Shown piece by piece: positions 51,908 to 62,194 of a stretch of DNA of 64,000 bases (positions are counted from its first letter, which is position 1; each line of letters starts with the position of its first letter). The translations under genes were made by a program, and so were the position numbers. This DNA is from Leptolyngbya sp. FACHB-261 (GTDB lineage Bacteria > Cyanobacteriota > Cyanobacteriia > FACHB-261). Location of the stretch: positions 248,001 through 312,000 of the forward strand of contig NZ_JACJPL010000026.1 in NCBI RefSeq assembly GCF_014696065.1, written 5' to 3'. The notes below the pieces were generated by a model that saw nothing but the letters and a program-made list of their open reading frames with translations, was not told the origin of the DNA and made no database searches.

Positions 51908-54374
51908 ACCCTGAGACTCAATCCTAACGATCAAGTTATTGAAGAGTTTAACGCCGGTAACGATACCGTTCGCTCTTATGTTAACTGGACTTTAGGGGCT
52001 AATGTCGAGAACTTAACCCTATTGGGAACTGGCTCGACCCAAGGCATTGGCAATAGATTGAACAACGTGATCGCTGGAAATGCTGGCGATAACATCCTCA
52101 ATGGCGGCGGCGGCAACGACAAGATATTTGGGGGTGCTGGCAACGATGTTCTCAATGGCGGTTCTGGCATCGACACACTGTTGGGCGGGGCCGGTGACGA
52201 TACCTACATTGTCGATAACTTTCGGGATCAAACCAACGAGAATATTAATGCTGGCATTGACACTGTTCGCGCTCCTATTCATTGGACATTAAGGTCTAAT
52301 TCAGAAAATTTAACCCTGCTCGGCACCAATGCCATCGATGGCACAGGCAACGAACTGAATAATGTAATCATTGGCAACGCCGCCAATAACATTCTGTCTG
52401 GCGTTTGGGGTGATGATACTCTCATCGGTGGCGGCGGAATAGACAAACTGTATGGTGGCAGCGGCAATGACACCTACATTGTCGAGAATCCTAATGACCA
52501 AGCTATTGAGGTGATCGATTCTGGTATCGACACGGTTCAAGCTTTTGTCGGTTGGGTTTTGGGCGCCAGTCTAGAGAATTTAACCCTGCTGGGAACAGCC
52601 TCAATTAATGGCATTGGCAATGCCCTAAATAACACAATCATTGGCAATGCTGGCGACAACTTCTTAGATGGAGGTGGCAGTAGCGATAGCCTCAGTGGTG
52701 GGGTTGGCAACGATACCTACATTGTTGATGCCGATGATACAGTTACCGAGTTACCTGGAGCCGGTATTGACATCGTTCGCTCGACCGCCAGCTTGAGTCT
52801 AGGTGCCAATCTCGAAAACCTAATTTTGATTGGGCCTGGTAACTTAAGCGGCATCGGTAATGAGTTAAATAACGAGATTACCGGCAACGCTGGCGACAAC
52901 TTCTTGGATGGCAGTGGCGGGAGTGACAGCCTCAATGGTGGTGCGGGTAATGACACTTACCTAGTAGATGGCAGCGACACCGTTACCGAATTGCCAGCCA
53001 GGCGAGGGGATTGATACGGTTCGCTCGACTGCTAGCTCTAGCCTGGGAGCCAATCTAGAAAATTTGATCCTGATTGGCCTTGGCAACCTCAATGGCAGCG
53101 GCAACAATCTGAATAATACGCTGGTGGGTACCTCTAGTAACAACCTGCTATTGGGGGGCGCTGGCGATGACTTCTTAAATGGTAAAGGTGGTAGGGATAG
53201 CTTTGATGGTGGGGCAGGCAATGACACTGTTACTTATGCAGAAGCAACCAGTGGCGTCATTGCCAATTTAGAGACAGGTATTACTCGTCAAAGGCTGCAA
53301 AACTCGCCTAGCAACCCGCTCAAAATTATGCCTTTGGGCGATTCCAACACCCGTGGCAAAGATGCCGATATTGCTGGCTATCGGGATGATTTATGGAACC
53401 TGCTCTTGGGCGATGGCTTCAGCCTTGATTTTGTCGGCTCCCAGTCCCGAGGTCCCGTTAACACTGACCCAGACCATGAGGGCCACGGGGGTTGGACGAT
53501 TGGGGAAATTACAGGCTCTGTCAACGGTTGGTTGAATACCTATCAACCCAATGTTGCCCTGTTAATGATCGGCACCAATGACGTTTTGCAGGACCTCAAT
53601 TTAGGTAATGCACCCAATCGTCTGAGCAATCTGATTGACCAAATTACCAACAGATTGCCAGGTGTTCAGCTCCTAGTCAGCTCGATTCCACCGATTGCAC
53701 GCTCAGCCCAAGATCAACAACAGGTACAGGCTTTCAATGCCACAATTCCTGGCATTGTGCAGACCAAAGTTGACCAAAACAAAAAGGTAACTTTCGTTGA
53801 CATCTTCCCATCGCTGAGTTCCAGTGATTTCTTGGAGGACGCAATTCACTTTAATGAAAATGGCTACAACAAGATCGCCAATACCTGGCACAATGTCATT
53901 CTCAATCTCGGTGAAGATCAAAATACGTTAACCAGCATTGAAAACGTGGTGGGCTCAGCCTTCAACGATATTCTGGTTGGCAATACAGGCGCGAATGTTC
54001 TAGAAGGGGGGCAAGGCCATGACATTCTCACAGGGAGCGGTGGCGCAGATAGCTACGTTCTTCGCGGACCCAATAGCGGCATTGACACAATCACAGACTT
54101 TAGTGCTAGTGACCAGTTGCGCATTTCTGCCTCTGGCTTTGGGGGCGGTCTGGTAGCAGGCATAGCGCTCAGTACCAGTGCCTCGGCAACCGGCGTCTTC
54201 GTCAGTGGCCCTTCTTTAAATCCCTTGGGGACTAGCGCCAATTTTCTGTACAACACCAGCACTGGCACCCTGAGCTTCGACCGTGATGGAGTTGGCTCGG
54301 AATCAGCCCTGGTGCTGGCCCTACTGAGTGGATCGCCTGCTCTGAGTGCTAGCTCGTTCTCGATCATCGCTTGA
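51908..54374 (+). pseudogene. Broken RTX-repeat / SGNH hydrolase gene (5'-truncated and frameshifted)
   Basis: In-frame coding sequence begins right after a TAG at 51905 with no ATG, GTG or TTG until 52022, although RTX-like text (NPNDQVIEEFNAGNDTVRS) is already present; so the 5' end is missing. Several diverged repeats follow (ENLTLLGT, GNALNNTIIGNAGDN, GGAGNDTYIVD). Near 53,000 the frame is lost: LPARRGD and a stop in one frame, GEGIDTVRSTASSS in the next, a net single-base change. The second part contains an SGNH/GDSL-like lipase domain (IMPLGDSNTRG, LLMIGTNDVLQ, DAIHFNENGYNKIA), another RTX unit and a typical C-terminal RTX domain (FNDILVGNTGANVLEGG; ITDFSASDQL). It was a secreted calcium-binding esterase-like protein and is probably no longer functional. 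Confidence 0.8.
51923..53230 (+). repeat. Hemolysin-type calcium-binding (RTX-like) repeats
   Basis: About five diverged units of about 240-310 bases. Each carries the pattern GIDTVRS, LGANLENLTLLGT, GNELNNVIIGNAGDN and GGAGNDTYIV. The glycine/aspartate nonapeptides bind calcium in functional homologues. The DNA repeat explains the high internal similarity and perhaps the frameshift. Confidence 0.8.
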
Positions 54375-54541
54375 GAACATTGCTTGAACCACACTCTGTT
54401 GGTTAGCATCCCTGCCCTTAGCTCGCGCCAAATTTGCCCGTACTAAAATAAAAACTCGGTTGTACAGATCATCTGGTCTGAGCAGGGCAGCGCTTTTGTT
54501 CTCAACTAAGACCAGATGCAGAATATAAGCGCAAAGGTGTT

Positions 54542-56356
54542 ATGGTTCAGTCTCCCAGTGCCCCCATCCTCGAGAACCTCAACCCAGAATGGGATCTTTC
54601 CAATCTGTACCGGGATCTAGAAGACCCCAAGCTCAATAGCGATCTAGAACAGTTGAAGGCGGAGGCTCTAGCCTTCCGCGAGCAATTTCGGGGTAAAGTA
54701 ACCAATCTAGATGCCGCCCAGGTTGCTACCTGCTTAGCGCAATTAGAAGATCTCTCGACTCGTTCTGGGCTGCTCTATGCTTTTCCCAGCCTGATTTTCG
54801 CTGCTGACACCCGCAACACACTGGCGAAACAAGTGCAGGATCGGGTATTGGAAGCGCTCACAGAAGTTGAGAACCAACTCCTGTTTTTTGAACTCGAACT
54901 GCAAGACTTGCCCGAAGCGCAGTTTGCCCGTTTGCAAGCTGACCCAAGCCTCAAGAACTACCAGCACTATCTCAACCGCAGCGCGGTGTTTCGTCCGCAC
55001 AAGCTCAGCGAAGAAGTCGAGCAGTCGCGCAATCAAGCGAATCTAACCGGGCGTCAAGCCTTCATTAAGCTGCGCGAAGTTCATCTCGGCCAGCAAGAAT
55101 ACGAGCCGGTAGAAACGCCCGAAGGCAAGTGCTCCACCGAAGCTGAGTTGGGAGCCCTGTCGTTCCAGCCCAATCGTGAGTTGCGCTATCAGGCATATCA
55201 ATCGATCCGCAAGGTAATCAAAACTCACAACCCGCTCTACGGCTATATTCTCAACACGGTGAGCCAAGATCACCGCATCGAATCTCAACAGCGTGCCTAC
55301 CCGTCTACACTGCACAAGCAATTGTTGGCTGACGAAGCACCAGAGGCTGTTTTCCGAGCTGTCATGGAAGGGACCCACGCTCGGCAAGATCTGTTCCGTC
55401 GTTATTACCAACTCAAGGGCAAAACTCTAGGTCAGCCAATCCGAACTTGCGACCTTTATGCGCCCTGGGCAACTGAGTCTGTAAAACCGATTGAATACGA
55501 TTCAGGCGTCAACACGCTATTGGCGGCGTTGACTCAATTCAGTCCTGATTACGCTCGCCGCGCCGAAGAGTTTTTCATCCAAAACTGGGTGGATGCTAAG
55601 GTGCGTCCGGGCAAGCGAGGGGGAGCATTTTGCTGGCCAGTTTACGGCAAAAATAGCTTTTTGCTGTTGTCTTACACCAGTGATTACAACTCGCTGTTTA
55701 CGCTGGCACATGAGATGGGACACGGTCTGCACTTCACTGAGATCGGCCAGCAACAAAGCTATTTCAACAGCAATCCGCCGATGGTTCTGGCAGAAATTGC
55801 TTCGACTTTCAACGAGCTGCTGCTGCTCGACTATTTGTTGAAAAAAGCCGAAGCCGAAGGGGATACAGCGCTCACTCGGACATTGCTCACCCGACAGCTC
55901 GAAGACCAGCTCAATTTGCTGTTCCGTCAGAGCACGATTAGCCGTTTGGAATTAGCGGTGCACGAACAAGCTCAGCAGGGCAGTTTTGACCACAGCTTTG
56001 TCAATGAGCAATGGCAATCTTTGTACACTGAGCTGTGTGGCGAAGCGGTCGAAGTGTTGCCCGAGCATCAATATGATTGGGCCAGAATTGGACACATCTA
56101 CTTCAAACCCTTCTATTGTTGGCAATACACGGCCTCGAATATTGTCAGCCTCGCCTGCTATCAGCAGTATTTGCGCACTGGTCAAGACTTTATTTCAGGT
56201 TACCTGGGTCTGCTTGGTGCTGGTAGCGCAATGGATCAGGTGGAAGCACTCAAGCATTACGTTGATGTCGATATCACTGATGCTGCAACTGTCACCGATG
56301 CCATTGGCTATGTTGAGGGGCTGATCAATAAGTTAGAGACAGCGTTCAACATTTGA
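54542..56356 (+). CDS. M3-family oligoendopeptidase (PepF-like)
   Basis: A 604-residue zinc metallopeptidase. The catalytic HExxH is LAHEMGHGLH (H390, E391, H394), with the third ligand in the following NPPMVLAEIASTFNE segment. The N-terminal helical domain starts NPEWDLSNLYRDLEDPKL and the C-terminus DWARIGHIYFKPFYCWQY is typical of the PepF/M3B group. It degrades short peptides in the cytosol. It lies near the peptide-type ABC importer but is separated from it by the broken RTX gene, so the link is only circumstantial. Length is normal for the family. Confidence 0.96.
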   Translation: MVQSPSAPILENLNPEWDLSNLYRDLEDPKLNSDLEQLKAEALAFREQFRGKVTNLDAAQVATCLAQLEDLSTRSGLLYAFPSLIFAADTRNTLAKQVQDRVLEALTEVENQLLFFELELQDLPEAQFARLQADPSLKNYQHYLNRSAVFRPHKLSEEVEQSRNQANLTGRQAFIKLREVHLGQQEYEPVETPEGKCSTEAELGALSFQPNRELRYQAYQSIRKVIKTHNPLYGYILNTVSQDHRIESQQRAYPSTLHKQLLADEAPEAVFRAVMEGTHARQDLFRRYYQLKGKTLGQPIRTCDLYAPWATESVKPIEYDSGVNTLLAALTQFSPDYARRAEEFFIQNWVDAKVRPGKRGGAFCWPVYGKNSFLLLSYTSDYNSLFTLAHEMGHGLHFTEIGQQQSYFNSNPPMVLAEIASTFNELLLLDYLLKKAEAEGDTALTRTLLTRQLEDQLNLLFRQSTISRLELAVHEQAQQGSFDHSFVNEQWQSLYTELCGEAVEVLPEHQYDWARIGHIYFKPFYCWQYTASNIVSLACYQQYLRTGQDFISGYLGLLGAGSAMDQVEALKHYVDVDITDAATVTDAIGYVEGLINKLETAFNI

Positions 56357-56422
56357 GGGCTGAGATTTAAGGGTTGAGGGACGGCAACTAATCTCCAGAA
56401 GTAGGGTTGAAGGGCTTAAATG

Positions 56423-57034
56423 CTATTTGAGGAGCCGGGTCAAACCGGCTCCACTTCGCCCTGTTGCAATCCAAAACAAGGCACGAACAGAATCGCGACC
56501 AATTGACAGCCAGGGACCCGGTGCTTGGTTGGAAGGAATGGTAACAGGCGTAAAGGTAATGCCTCGGCTACCCAAGATGAGGGTTGCAATCACTTTTGCT
56601 CGAGGCATGTGCTCTTCGGAGGTAATCAGGTACAAGTGCTGAATACGGCGACGTTCAAAATCATCCACTGAAAGCGTAAAGTTGCTGATGGTATCTACGG
56701 CGTACCAGTCGAAATGTACCCGCTTTTTGTCAATACCCGCCTGCCGAAAAATTTTGGGGCCTTCTGGATAGCGCCCGCCTGAAACCCAAATGTCTAGAGA
56801 GGGATGGTTTAAGCCAAATTGAGCGGCAAATTCCTCTCGCCCAGTGCCACCCCCCAGAACTAACACAGCTTCAGGTTTGGGAGCTTGATGGGCAGCAATG
56901 GCTAAGCGAATAGGAATAACACTAGCCAGAGCTAGTACAGCGCAACTAGTCACACCTAGCCAATGCCAACGTTTGCGGAAGCCTATAAGCTTAGGTACTA
57001 GCTTTAAGGCCTGAGGTTGGTGATGTTCGTTCAT
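56423..57034 (-). CDS. YdcF family (DUF218) membrane-anchored protein
   Basis: A 203-residue protein with one N-terminal TM helix (WLGVTSCAVLALASVIPIRLA) and a DUF218 domain: AVLVLGGGTGREEFAAQFG, DIWVSGGRYPEGPKI, DTISNFTLSVDDF and HLYLITSEEHMPRAKVIA. DUF218 proteins (SanA/YdcF/ElyC) are linked to envelope polysaccharide metabolism. It is the last gene of the polysaccharide operon and overlaps the acyltransferase stop by four bases. Confidence 0.9.
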   Translation of the reverse strand: MNEHHQPQALKLVPKLIGFRKRWHWLGVTSCAVLALASVIPIRLAIAAHQAPKPEAVLVLGGGTGREEFAAQFGLNHPSLDIWVSGGRYPEGPKIFRQAGIDKKRVHFDWYAVDTISNFTLSVDDFERRRIQHLYLITSEEHMPRAKVIATLILGSRGITFTPVTIPSNQAPGPWLSIGRDSVRALFWIATGRSGAGLTRLLK

Positions 57035-58029
57035 CCACTAGTCTCTGGCACTATAACTCTTCTGGAACGTAATGGCAGATCAACGGCATGGTAGAAGAGC
57101 ATACCCACTAACAAGGCCAGAAATAGTAAAGTAAGCGAGTGATTGACTCCTAGTAAAATATGAGAGAGCAAGAAAGTTGGCAGGTGAAATAAGTAAACAG
57201 GGTAGGAGATATTGCCCAGATAGCCGAGAAAGTTCAGCAAAAAGCTTGGCAGTCGGATGGAAGAGGAAAAAATTAGAACTAGACAAGTTAGCCCATAAAC
57301 GGCGACAACCACTATACCAGTTCGCTGTTGATTTAGAATCAACATGAGACAGCCGAACAACAATAGAACTCTAGCCGATAATGTGTGCCGTTCTCGAGAA
57401 TAAAGGAAGCCCAGTAGCCAAACCCATAGGAATAAGCCGAACGGCAAGCCAAAGCGCAGATACGAGTAGTACGGCAATTCTGCGTGATACAGCCAGTGGT
57501 AGAAATAGGGAACTGCAACATATAGAGCTGCGGAGCAGCCAATCAGGCTAAGCAGAATTTTGCTTGGCAATTTAGAGAAGAGAGGGGTCAGGGCATAAGT
57601 TACTGGCAGAACCCCTAGAGGCCATAGAGGGGCATTGGAGGAAAAGGGACCAACAACAAACCCTTGCAAGAAGAAGAGATAGCCTAAGGTTGAGCCTAGA
57701 TCAGCCTGAACTTTCAATTCACCATTGAGCAGGTGAATGGGCGAACCAAAAAGCGCAAAGGGTAACCCTGAAATGATGATTGCACAGAAATACAGAGGGT
57801 AGAGTCTAAGGAGGCGGCGTTTGTAGAACCCCTCAGGATTTTTTTTGATGGAATAGGCAGTCAAGTAGCCAGAGATCAAAATTACCCCGATAACATTGCC
57901 AAGAGGCGTGAGCTTCCGGGCCATGTAGAAAAAATCATGCCCCGGATCTACAATGAAAGGCTTTAGATGCTCACAGATAATGAAAAAAGCTAATAGGAAG
58001 CGCAGGCCAGTGATAACTTGCCAATTCAT
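57031..58029 (-). CDS. Acyltransferase family 3 membrane protein
   Basis: A 332-residue integral membrane O-acyltransferase with about ten helices. The start WQVITGLRFLLAFFIICEHL carries the family His of the catalytic region (EHLKPF), then FYKRRLLRLYPLYFCAII, a typical Arg-rich motif. The family adds acetyl or other acyl groups to surface sugars using the donor acyl-CoA. It is clearly similar to the neighbour at 58049 and probably arose by local duplication. It lies within the polysaccharide operon and overlaps the YdcF start by four bases. Confidence 0.92.
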   Translation of the reverse strand: MNWQVITGLRFLLAFFIICEHLKPFIVDPGHDFFYMARKLTPLGNVIGVILISGYLTAYSIKKNPEGFYKRRLLRLYPLYFCAIIISGLPFALFGSPIHLLNGELKVQADLGSTLGYLFFLQGFVVGPFSSNAPLWPLGVLPVTYALTPLFSKLPSKILLSLIGCSAALYVAVPYFYHWLYHAELPYYSYLRFGLPFGLFLWVWLLGFLYSRERHTLSARVLLLFGCLMLILNQQRTGIVVVAVYGLTCLVLIFSSSIRLPSFLLNFLGYLGNISYPVYLFHLPTFLLSHILLGVNHSLTLLFLALLVGMLFYHAVDLPLRSRRVIVPETSG

Positions 58030-58048
58030 GGTTTCGCTCTAAAAGGCA

Positions 58049-59041
58049 CTAGGCTGGCAGCACAACTCGTCTTGACCGCAAAGGGATATCAACAGCATGG
58101 TAGAACAGCATCGCGACCAAAATAGCGATGAATGCAAGTGTTTCTGGCGTCTTGATACCTAATCCTGCGTAGCAAAAAATTAAAGTTGGGACGTGAAATA
58201 GGTACAGTGGATATGAAATATTTCCCAGATAGTTCAAGCTGTTCAGCAAAAAACTAGGGAGCTTAATTTGGGAAGCAAAGATTAGAACTCCACTACTCAA
58301 GCCATAGGTAAAGATGCCCGCTTTACCAGTATGATTCTGATTCAGTAATAATAACAGGCAGCCCAGGCCAATCAGTGCGATTTTTAAAGCTGTGGCTTCG
58401 TTTTGACGAGCATACAAAAAGCCCAAAAGCCAAGCCCAAAGCAGCAAGCAAAAGGCTATGCCGTATTGCAAACTAGTGTAGAAGGGGAGGCGAGTGGTAG
58501 GAAACAGTGCATTATAGATAAAAGGAAAAGCAAGATAGAACGAAGCCGACAATCCAATCAAAAGAATGAGAACCTTACTGCTCAGTTTAATAAAGACTGG
58601 TGCCAGTAAGTAACATAAAACCTCAATGCTCAACGTCCATAGGACAGGATTGATTTGGATTGTACGTACCGCAAAACCCTGCAACAACAAGAAATTTCCA
58701 AAAGCAGTCCAAATCGTAGGTTGAACAAACTCCTGGCGAGGAACCTGAATTGTATCTCCCAAGATCCAAAAAGGGATGAGCGAAACAAGAACAGCGAAGA
58801 AATATAGAGGATAAATCCTTAAAACTCGGCGCTGGTAAAACTCTTTCGGCTGCTTGATCAGTGAATGAGCAATTGAATATCCAGAAATCAACAGAAAACC
58901 CAGAACAGCGGCCATCGCATTCAGTTTGCTAAATATAAACAGAGGATTGCCATCAGCACCAGGAATAAAGAATCTAGTGTGATCAGAAACGACAATCCAG
59001 GCCAAGAAGAAGCGCAGGCCTGCTAAAACTTTCCATTTCAC
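58049..59041 (-). CDS. Acyltransferase family 3 membrane protein
   Basis: About 330 residues from GTG 59041, which has a perfect AGGAGG seven bases upstream and overlaps the stop of the glycosyltransferase (GTGA); a TTG at 59059 is far less likely. About ten membrane helices; the start WKVLAGLRFFLAWIVVSDHT carries the conserved His (DHTRF), then FYQRRVLRIYPLYFFAVL. It is related to the acyltransferase at 57031 over its entire length. Presumably it acylates a sugar of the surface polysaccharide made by this operon. Confidence 0.92.
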   Translation of the reverse strand: MKWKVLAGLRFFLAWIVVSDHTRFFIPGADGNPLFIFSKLNAMAAVLGFLLISGYSIAHSLIKQPKEFYQRRVLRIYPLYFFAVLVSLIPFWILGDTIQVPRQEFVQPTIWTAFGNFLLLQGFAVRTIQINPVLWTLSIEVLCYLLAPVFIKLSSKVLILLIGLSASFYLAFPFIYNALFPTTRLPFYTSLQYGIAFCLLLWAWLLGFLYARQNEATALKIALIGLGCLLLLLNQNHTGKAGIFTYGLSSGVLIFASQIKLPSFLLNSLNYLGNISYPLYLFHVPTLIFCYAGLGIKTPETLAFIAILVAMLFYHAVDIPLRSRRVVLPA

Positions 59042-60333
59042 AGTTTGGCCTCCTCGCAAAGCACTAGCCTGTTCTTCGGCAGTTGTAATAGGTTTTGATA
59101 TTCACACAGCAGCGTCTCAACAACTTTTTCCCAGGAAAATTCTCTGAGTGCCCGTTGTTGGCTTGCTTGCGCCATACTGGCCCTTAAAGGCTCATCTGAG
59201 AGCAGGCGCAAAATTGCCACTGCCAACATTTCAGCATTGCTGCGCTCTACGAGAAGGCCTGTTTTCCCATCCTCAACGCTTTCGACAATACCGCCAGTCC
59301 GGGTGGCAATCACTGGTAATCCCGCGGCCATAGCCTCAAGCACAGCATTGGGAAAAGGGTCGTCAAAAATCGAAGGATGGATAAAAATGTCTGCATTTTG
59401 CAAATAATGATTTAGTTTCGAGTGAGGTACACCACCAGTGAAGGTAATCTTGTTAGCTACCTCGAGAGAGATCCGGCCTTTCAGATTGGCGAGATAGCTG
59501 CCAGGGTAGAAGTCTGCTAACTCTTTGACTTGAGGATTATCACTCAAATGAATTAATTCGCTGAGAGGTAAGATGGCCTCTTTGCCCACAATTTCAAGTT
59601 GGACTTCAGGGTATTGCTCGACAACCTTTTCAAAGGCGTCGAGTAGAACATGGACCCCCTTCTCTGGCGAAACTCGACCAGTAAATAGAAGCCGTTTGAC
59701 ATTGCCTGGGGCAGAACGCTGTCCATGATTAATACCCAGATAATCCTCAGCTGCAATACCGTTGTGTACCGTTTGGCAACGATCAGCAAGTTGAGGAAAA
59801 CGGTTGCGGATACCTTCAGTTAGGTATTCACTGCAGCCAATAATTAAGTCCACCTGTTGAAGGCGGCGTTCGACCATGGCTCGGTCTAGCAAGGTTAACC
59901 AATCCATGCCCATGCGCAAAACAATTTTGATATTAGGATTGAGGGCTCGAATGACAGGAATAGCCTGAGAGAGATTGAGAATATGAACAACATCACATTG
60001 TTGCGCCTTAAGATCCTTGGCAACCTGCCAAATGTAGTTGGGATAGTAAAAGTCAGAGCCAAAGGGAGGCTTGGTTGGGTCATTGAAACCAGAGAGCTTT
60101 CGCCAGCCTTTGAGCGCTTTAAGTAGCCACTTATCAATGCCAACGGGCATTCCCTGATAATGCACACCCTCTTCGTTTACAACTCGCTTTTCAAAATCGC
60201 GACCAGCTGCGTAAACCAGAACCTCATGGGATTTGGCCAACCGTCGCGCAATCTCATGGGTGAGCATAGGCACTGAGATTGACCGAGTGATGGGAACATA
60301 AAAGATCGGTTGATGGACGAAGGCTATTTTCAT
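59038..60333 (-). CDS. Glycosyltransferase family 4
   Basis: A 431-residue GT-B fold transferase. The N-terminal domain begins MKIAFVHQPIFYVPITRSIS; the C-terminal donor-binding domain shows LLFTGRVSPEKGVHVLLDAF, ADIFIHPSIFDDPFPNAVLE and AMAAGLPVIATRTGGIVE, with the E-x7-E type motif of GT4. It transfers an activated hexose to a growing surface glycan at the cytoplasmic membrane. The start overlaps the end of the RfbC-like gene by four bases. The acceptor and donor cannot be deduced. Confidence 0.95.
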   Translation of the reverse strand: MKIAFVHQPIFYVPITRSISVPMLTHEIARRLAKSHEVLVYAAGRDFEKRVVNEEGVHYQGMPVGIDKWLLKALKGWRKLSGFNDPTKPPFGSDFYYPNYIWQVAKDLKAQQCDVVHILNLSQAIPVIRALNPNIKIVLRMGMDWLTLLDRAMVERRLQQVDLIIGCSEYLTEGIRNRFPQLADRCQTVHNGIAAEDYLGINHGQRSAPGNVKRLLFTGRVSPEKGVHVLLDAFEKVVEQYPEVQLEIVGKEAILPLSELIHLSDNPQVKELADFYPGSYLANLKGRISLEVANKITFTGGVPHSKLNHYLQNADIFIHPSIFDDPFPNAVLEAMAAGLPVIATRTGGIVESVEDGKTGLLVERSNAEMLAVAILRLLSDEPLRASMAQASQQRALREFSWEKVVETLLCEYQNLLQLPKNRLVLCEEAKL

Positions 60334-60920
60334 GTTCCTTGAAGGGGCTCTAATACGTCAGTCCTAGTATTTCCAATGAAGCTGTCTATGTTCTTGTCAA
60401 AGTCTGGGTACTGCTGGTCGCGCTCAGAGATGACCTGGACCTCTAAAGGCCAATTAATGTTGAAGGCCGGATCATTCCAGCGGATGCCTCTAGCAGACTC
60501 AGCATGATAGAACTCCGAGATTTGGTAGAAAACTTCTGTGTCATCTTCTAGAGTTTGAAACCCGTGGGCGAAGCCTTCTGGAATGTAGAGCATTTTGTAG
60601 TTCTCAGCAGAAAGAACCACACTGTAGTGCTGCTTAAACGTGGGGGAACCTGGGCGCAAATCGATGATGACATCACAGATAGCGCCCTTGAGACAACGCA
60701 CTAATTTAGTCTCCTCATAGGGAGAAATCTGATAGTGCATTCCTCGCAAAGTAGCCTGTCTTTGGTTGTGAGAGATGCTGCATTGGGCTAGCTGGATGTT
60801 GAGACCATGCACTGCAAATTCACGTTGACACCAGGTACGGGCAAAGAAACCTCGTTGATCCTGCAATTTCTCCAACTCAATCAGGAAGGCCCGCTTGAGG
60901 GAAGTTTCAGTAAAGATCAC
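60330..60920 (-). CDS. rfbC: dTDP-4-dehydrorhamnose 3,5-epimerase-related protein
   Basis: A 196-residue RmlC-like cupin starting at GTG 60920. Family motifs: DQRGFFARTWCQREFA, QCSISHNQRQATLRGMHYQ (catalytic His region) and YIPEGFAHGFQTLEDDTEV. In the classical path RmlC epimerises dTDP-4-keto-6-deoxyglucose. Here the other enzymes are CDP-linked (RfbF) and a C-methyltransferase, so it may act on a CDP-4-keto sugar instead. Overlaps both neighbours by four bases. Confidence 0.9.
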   Translation of the reverse strand: MIFTETSLKRAFLIELEKLQDQRGFFARTWCQREFAVHGLNIQLAQCSISHNQRQATLRGMHYQISPYEETKLVRCLKGAICDVIIDLRPGSPTFKQHYSVVLSAENYKMLYIPEGFAHGFQTLEDDTEVFYQISEFYHAESARGIRWNDPAFNINWPLEVQVISERDQQYPDFDKNIDSFIGNTRTDVLEPLQGT

Positions 60921-62194
60921 GGATAAACTTGTACTTCAGGAATTGGAACGACAAACTGCCCACCCCATTCTCGGATGTAAGACATCTGCGTCATAATCTC
61001 GTCCTTTAAATTCCAGGGCAGAATCAGGACATAGTCCGGCTTAGTTCGTTGGATCTCGTCAGGATGGCAAATGGGAATGTGGGTTCCTGGCAAGAATCGT
61101 CCCTGTTTATGAGGACTGCGATCTACGGTGTAGTCTACGAAATCAGTCCAAATGCCACAGTAATTCAGTAACGTGTTGCCTTTGCCAGGGGCTCCATAGC
61201 CTACCACTGATTTTCCAGCCTGTTTAGCTGTGATCAGGAAATCGAGTAATTTGCGTTTGGTTGCTCTAACTTGTTCACCAAAGACGAAATAGTGCTGAAG
61301 TTGGGTCAGATTGGCGGCTGCTTCTCTGGCTTTCAACTCGCTCACTCGTGGGCTAATGGGATAAGTGTCATTCTCCACATGACGAGCGTAAATCCGTAAA
61401 GAGCCACCGTGAGTTGGCAATTCCTCTACATCAAAAAGAGTCAGGCCATGATGCGCGAAAACTTTTTCGACCGTCGTGAACGAGAAATAGGAGAAATGCT
61501 CGTGGTAAATAGTGTCAAATTGGTTCTCCGCCATCAAGCGCATCAGATGGGGAAACTCCATGGTAATGACCCCTTGGGCCTTGAGGATAACCTTCATCCC
61601 CGCCACAAAGTCATTTAAGTTTGGCACATGAGCCAGCACATTATTGCCTAGCAATAGATCGGCTTGTTTGCCTTCAGCAACTAAGGCCTGCGCAGTTTCT
61701 TGACCAAAGAACTTGATAACAGTTGGAATGCCCTTACCAATCGCAACCTCAGCCACATTGGCGGCTGGCTCAACTCCAAGAACTGGGATTCCTTGCTCGA
61801 CAAAATATTGAAGCAGGTAACCATCGTTACTTGCAAGTTCAATGACCTGACTCTGCGCATCTAAATGGAAGCGCTCAGTCATGGCTTGAGTGTAATTTTT
61901 GGCGTGGCGTAGCCAGGAATCAGAGTAGGAAGAGAAGTAGGAGTAGTCGCTAAAAATCTCTCCAGGGCTCACATACTCCAACAGTTGAACTAGCAAGCAT
62001 TGATCGCACACAAAGACCTGCAAGGGATAGAACGGCTCCATCCCATTCAGTTGCTCAAACTTCAAAATGCTATTACAGGGCGGCGACATCCCCAGATCAA
62101 CCATCGTGTGCTTTAGCGGCGTCTCACAGAAGCGGCAGCAACCCCGGGTAGTTACAGCTTGCGCTTCTTGCAGTTTTTCGGTTAGTGCGGTCAT
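60917..62194 (-). CDS. Sugar C-methyltransferase (class I SAM-dependent, NovU/TylCIII-like)
   Basis: About 425 residues from ATG 62194, which lies downstream of GGAGGAG; a longer frame to 62230 has little support. The zinc-binding N-domain shows CRFCETPL and CDQCLLVQLLE; the SAM domain shows VIELASNDGYLLQYFVEQGI, and the C-terminal domain VVGYGAPGKGNTLLNYCGI. Enzymes of this type C-methylate nucleotide-linked 4-keto sugars to make branched sugars. The coding start lies within the last 71 bases of the upstream epimerase frame, a longer overlap than normal in this operon. Confidence 0.9.
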   Translation of the reverse strand: MTALTEKLQEAQAVTTRGCCRFCETPLKHTMVDLGMSPPCNSILKFEQLNGMEPFYPLQVFVCDQCLLVQLLEYVSPGEIFSDYSYFSSYSDSWLRHAKNYTQAMTERFHLDAQSQVIELASNDGYLLQYFVEQGIPVLGVEPAANVAEVAIGKGIPTVIKFFGQETAQALVAEGKQADLLLGNNVLAHVPNLNDFVAGMKVILKAQGVITMEFPHLMRLMAENQFDTIYHEHFSYFSFTTVEKVFAHHGLTLFDVEELPTHGGSLRIYARHVENDTYPISPRVSELKAREAAANLTQLQHYFVFGEQVRATKRKLLDFLITAKQAGKSVVGYGAPGKGNTLLNYCGIWTDFVDYTVDRSPHKQGRFLPGTHIPICHPDEIQRTKPDYVLILPWNLKDEIMTQMSYIREWGGQFVVPIPEVQVYP

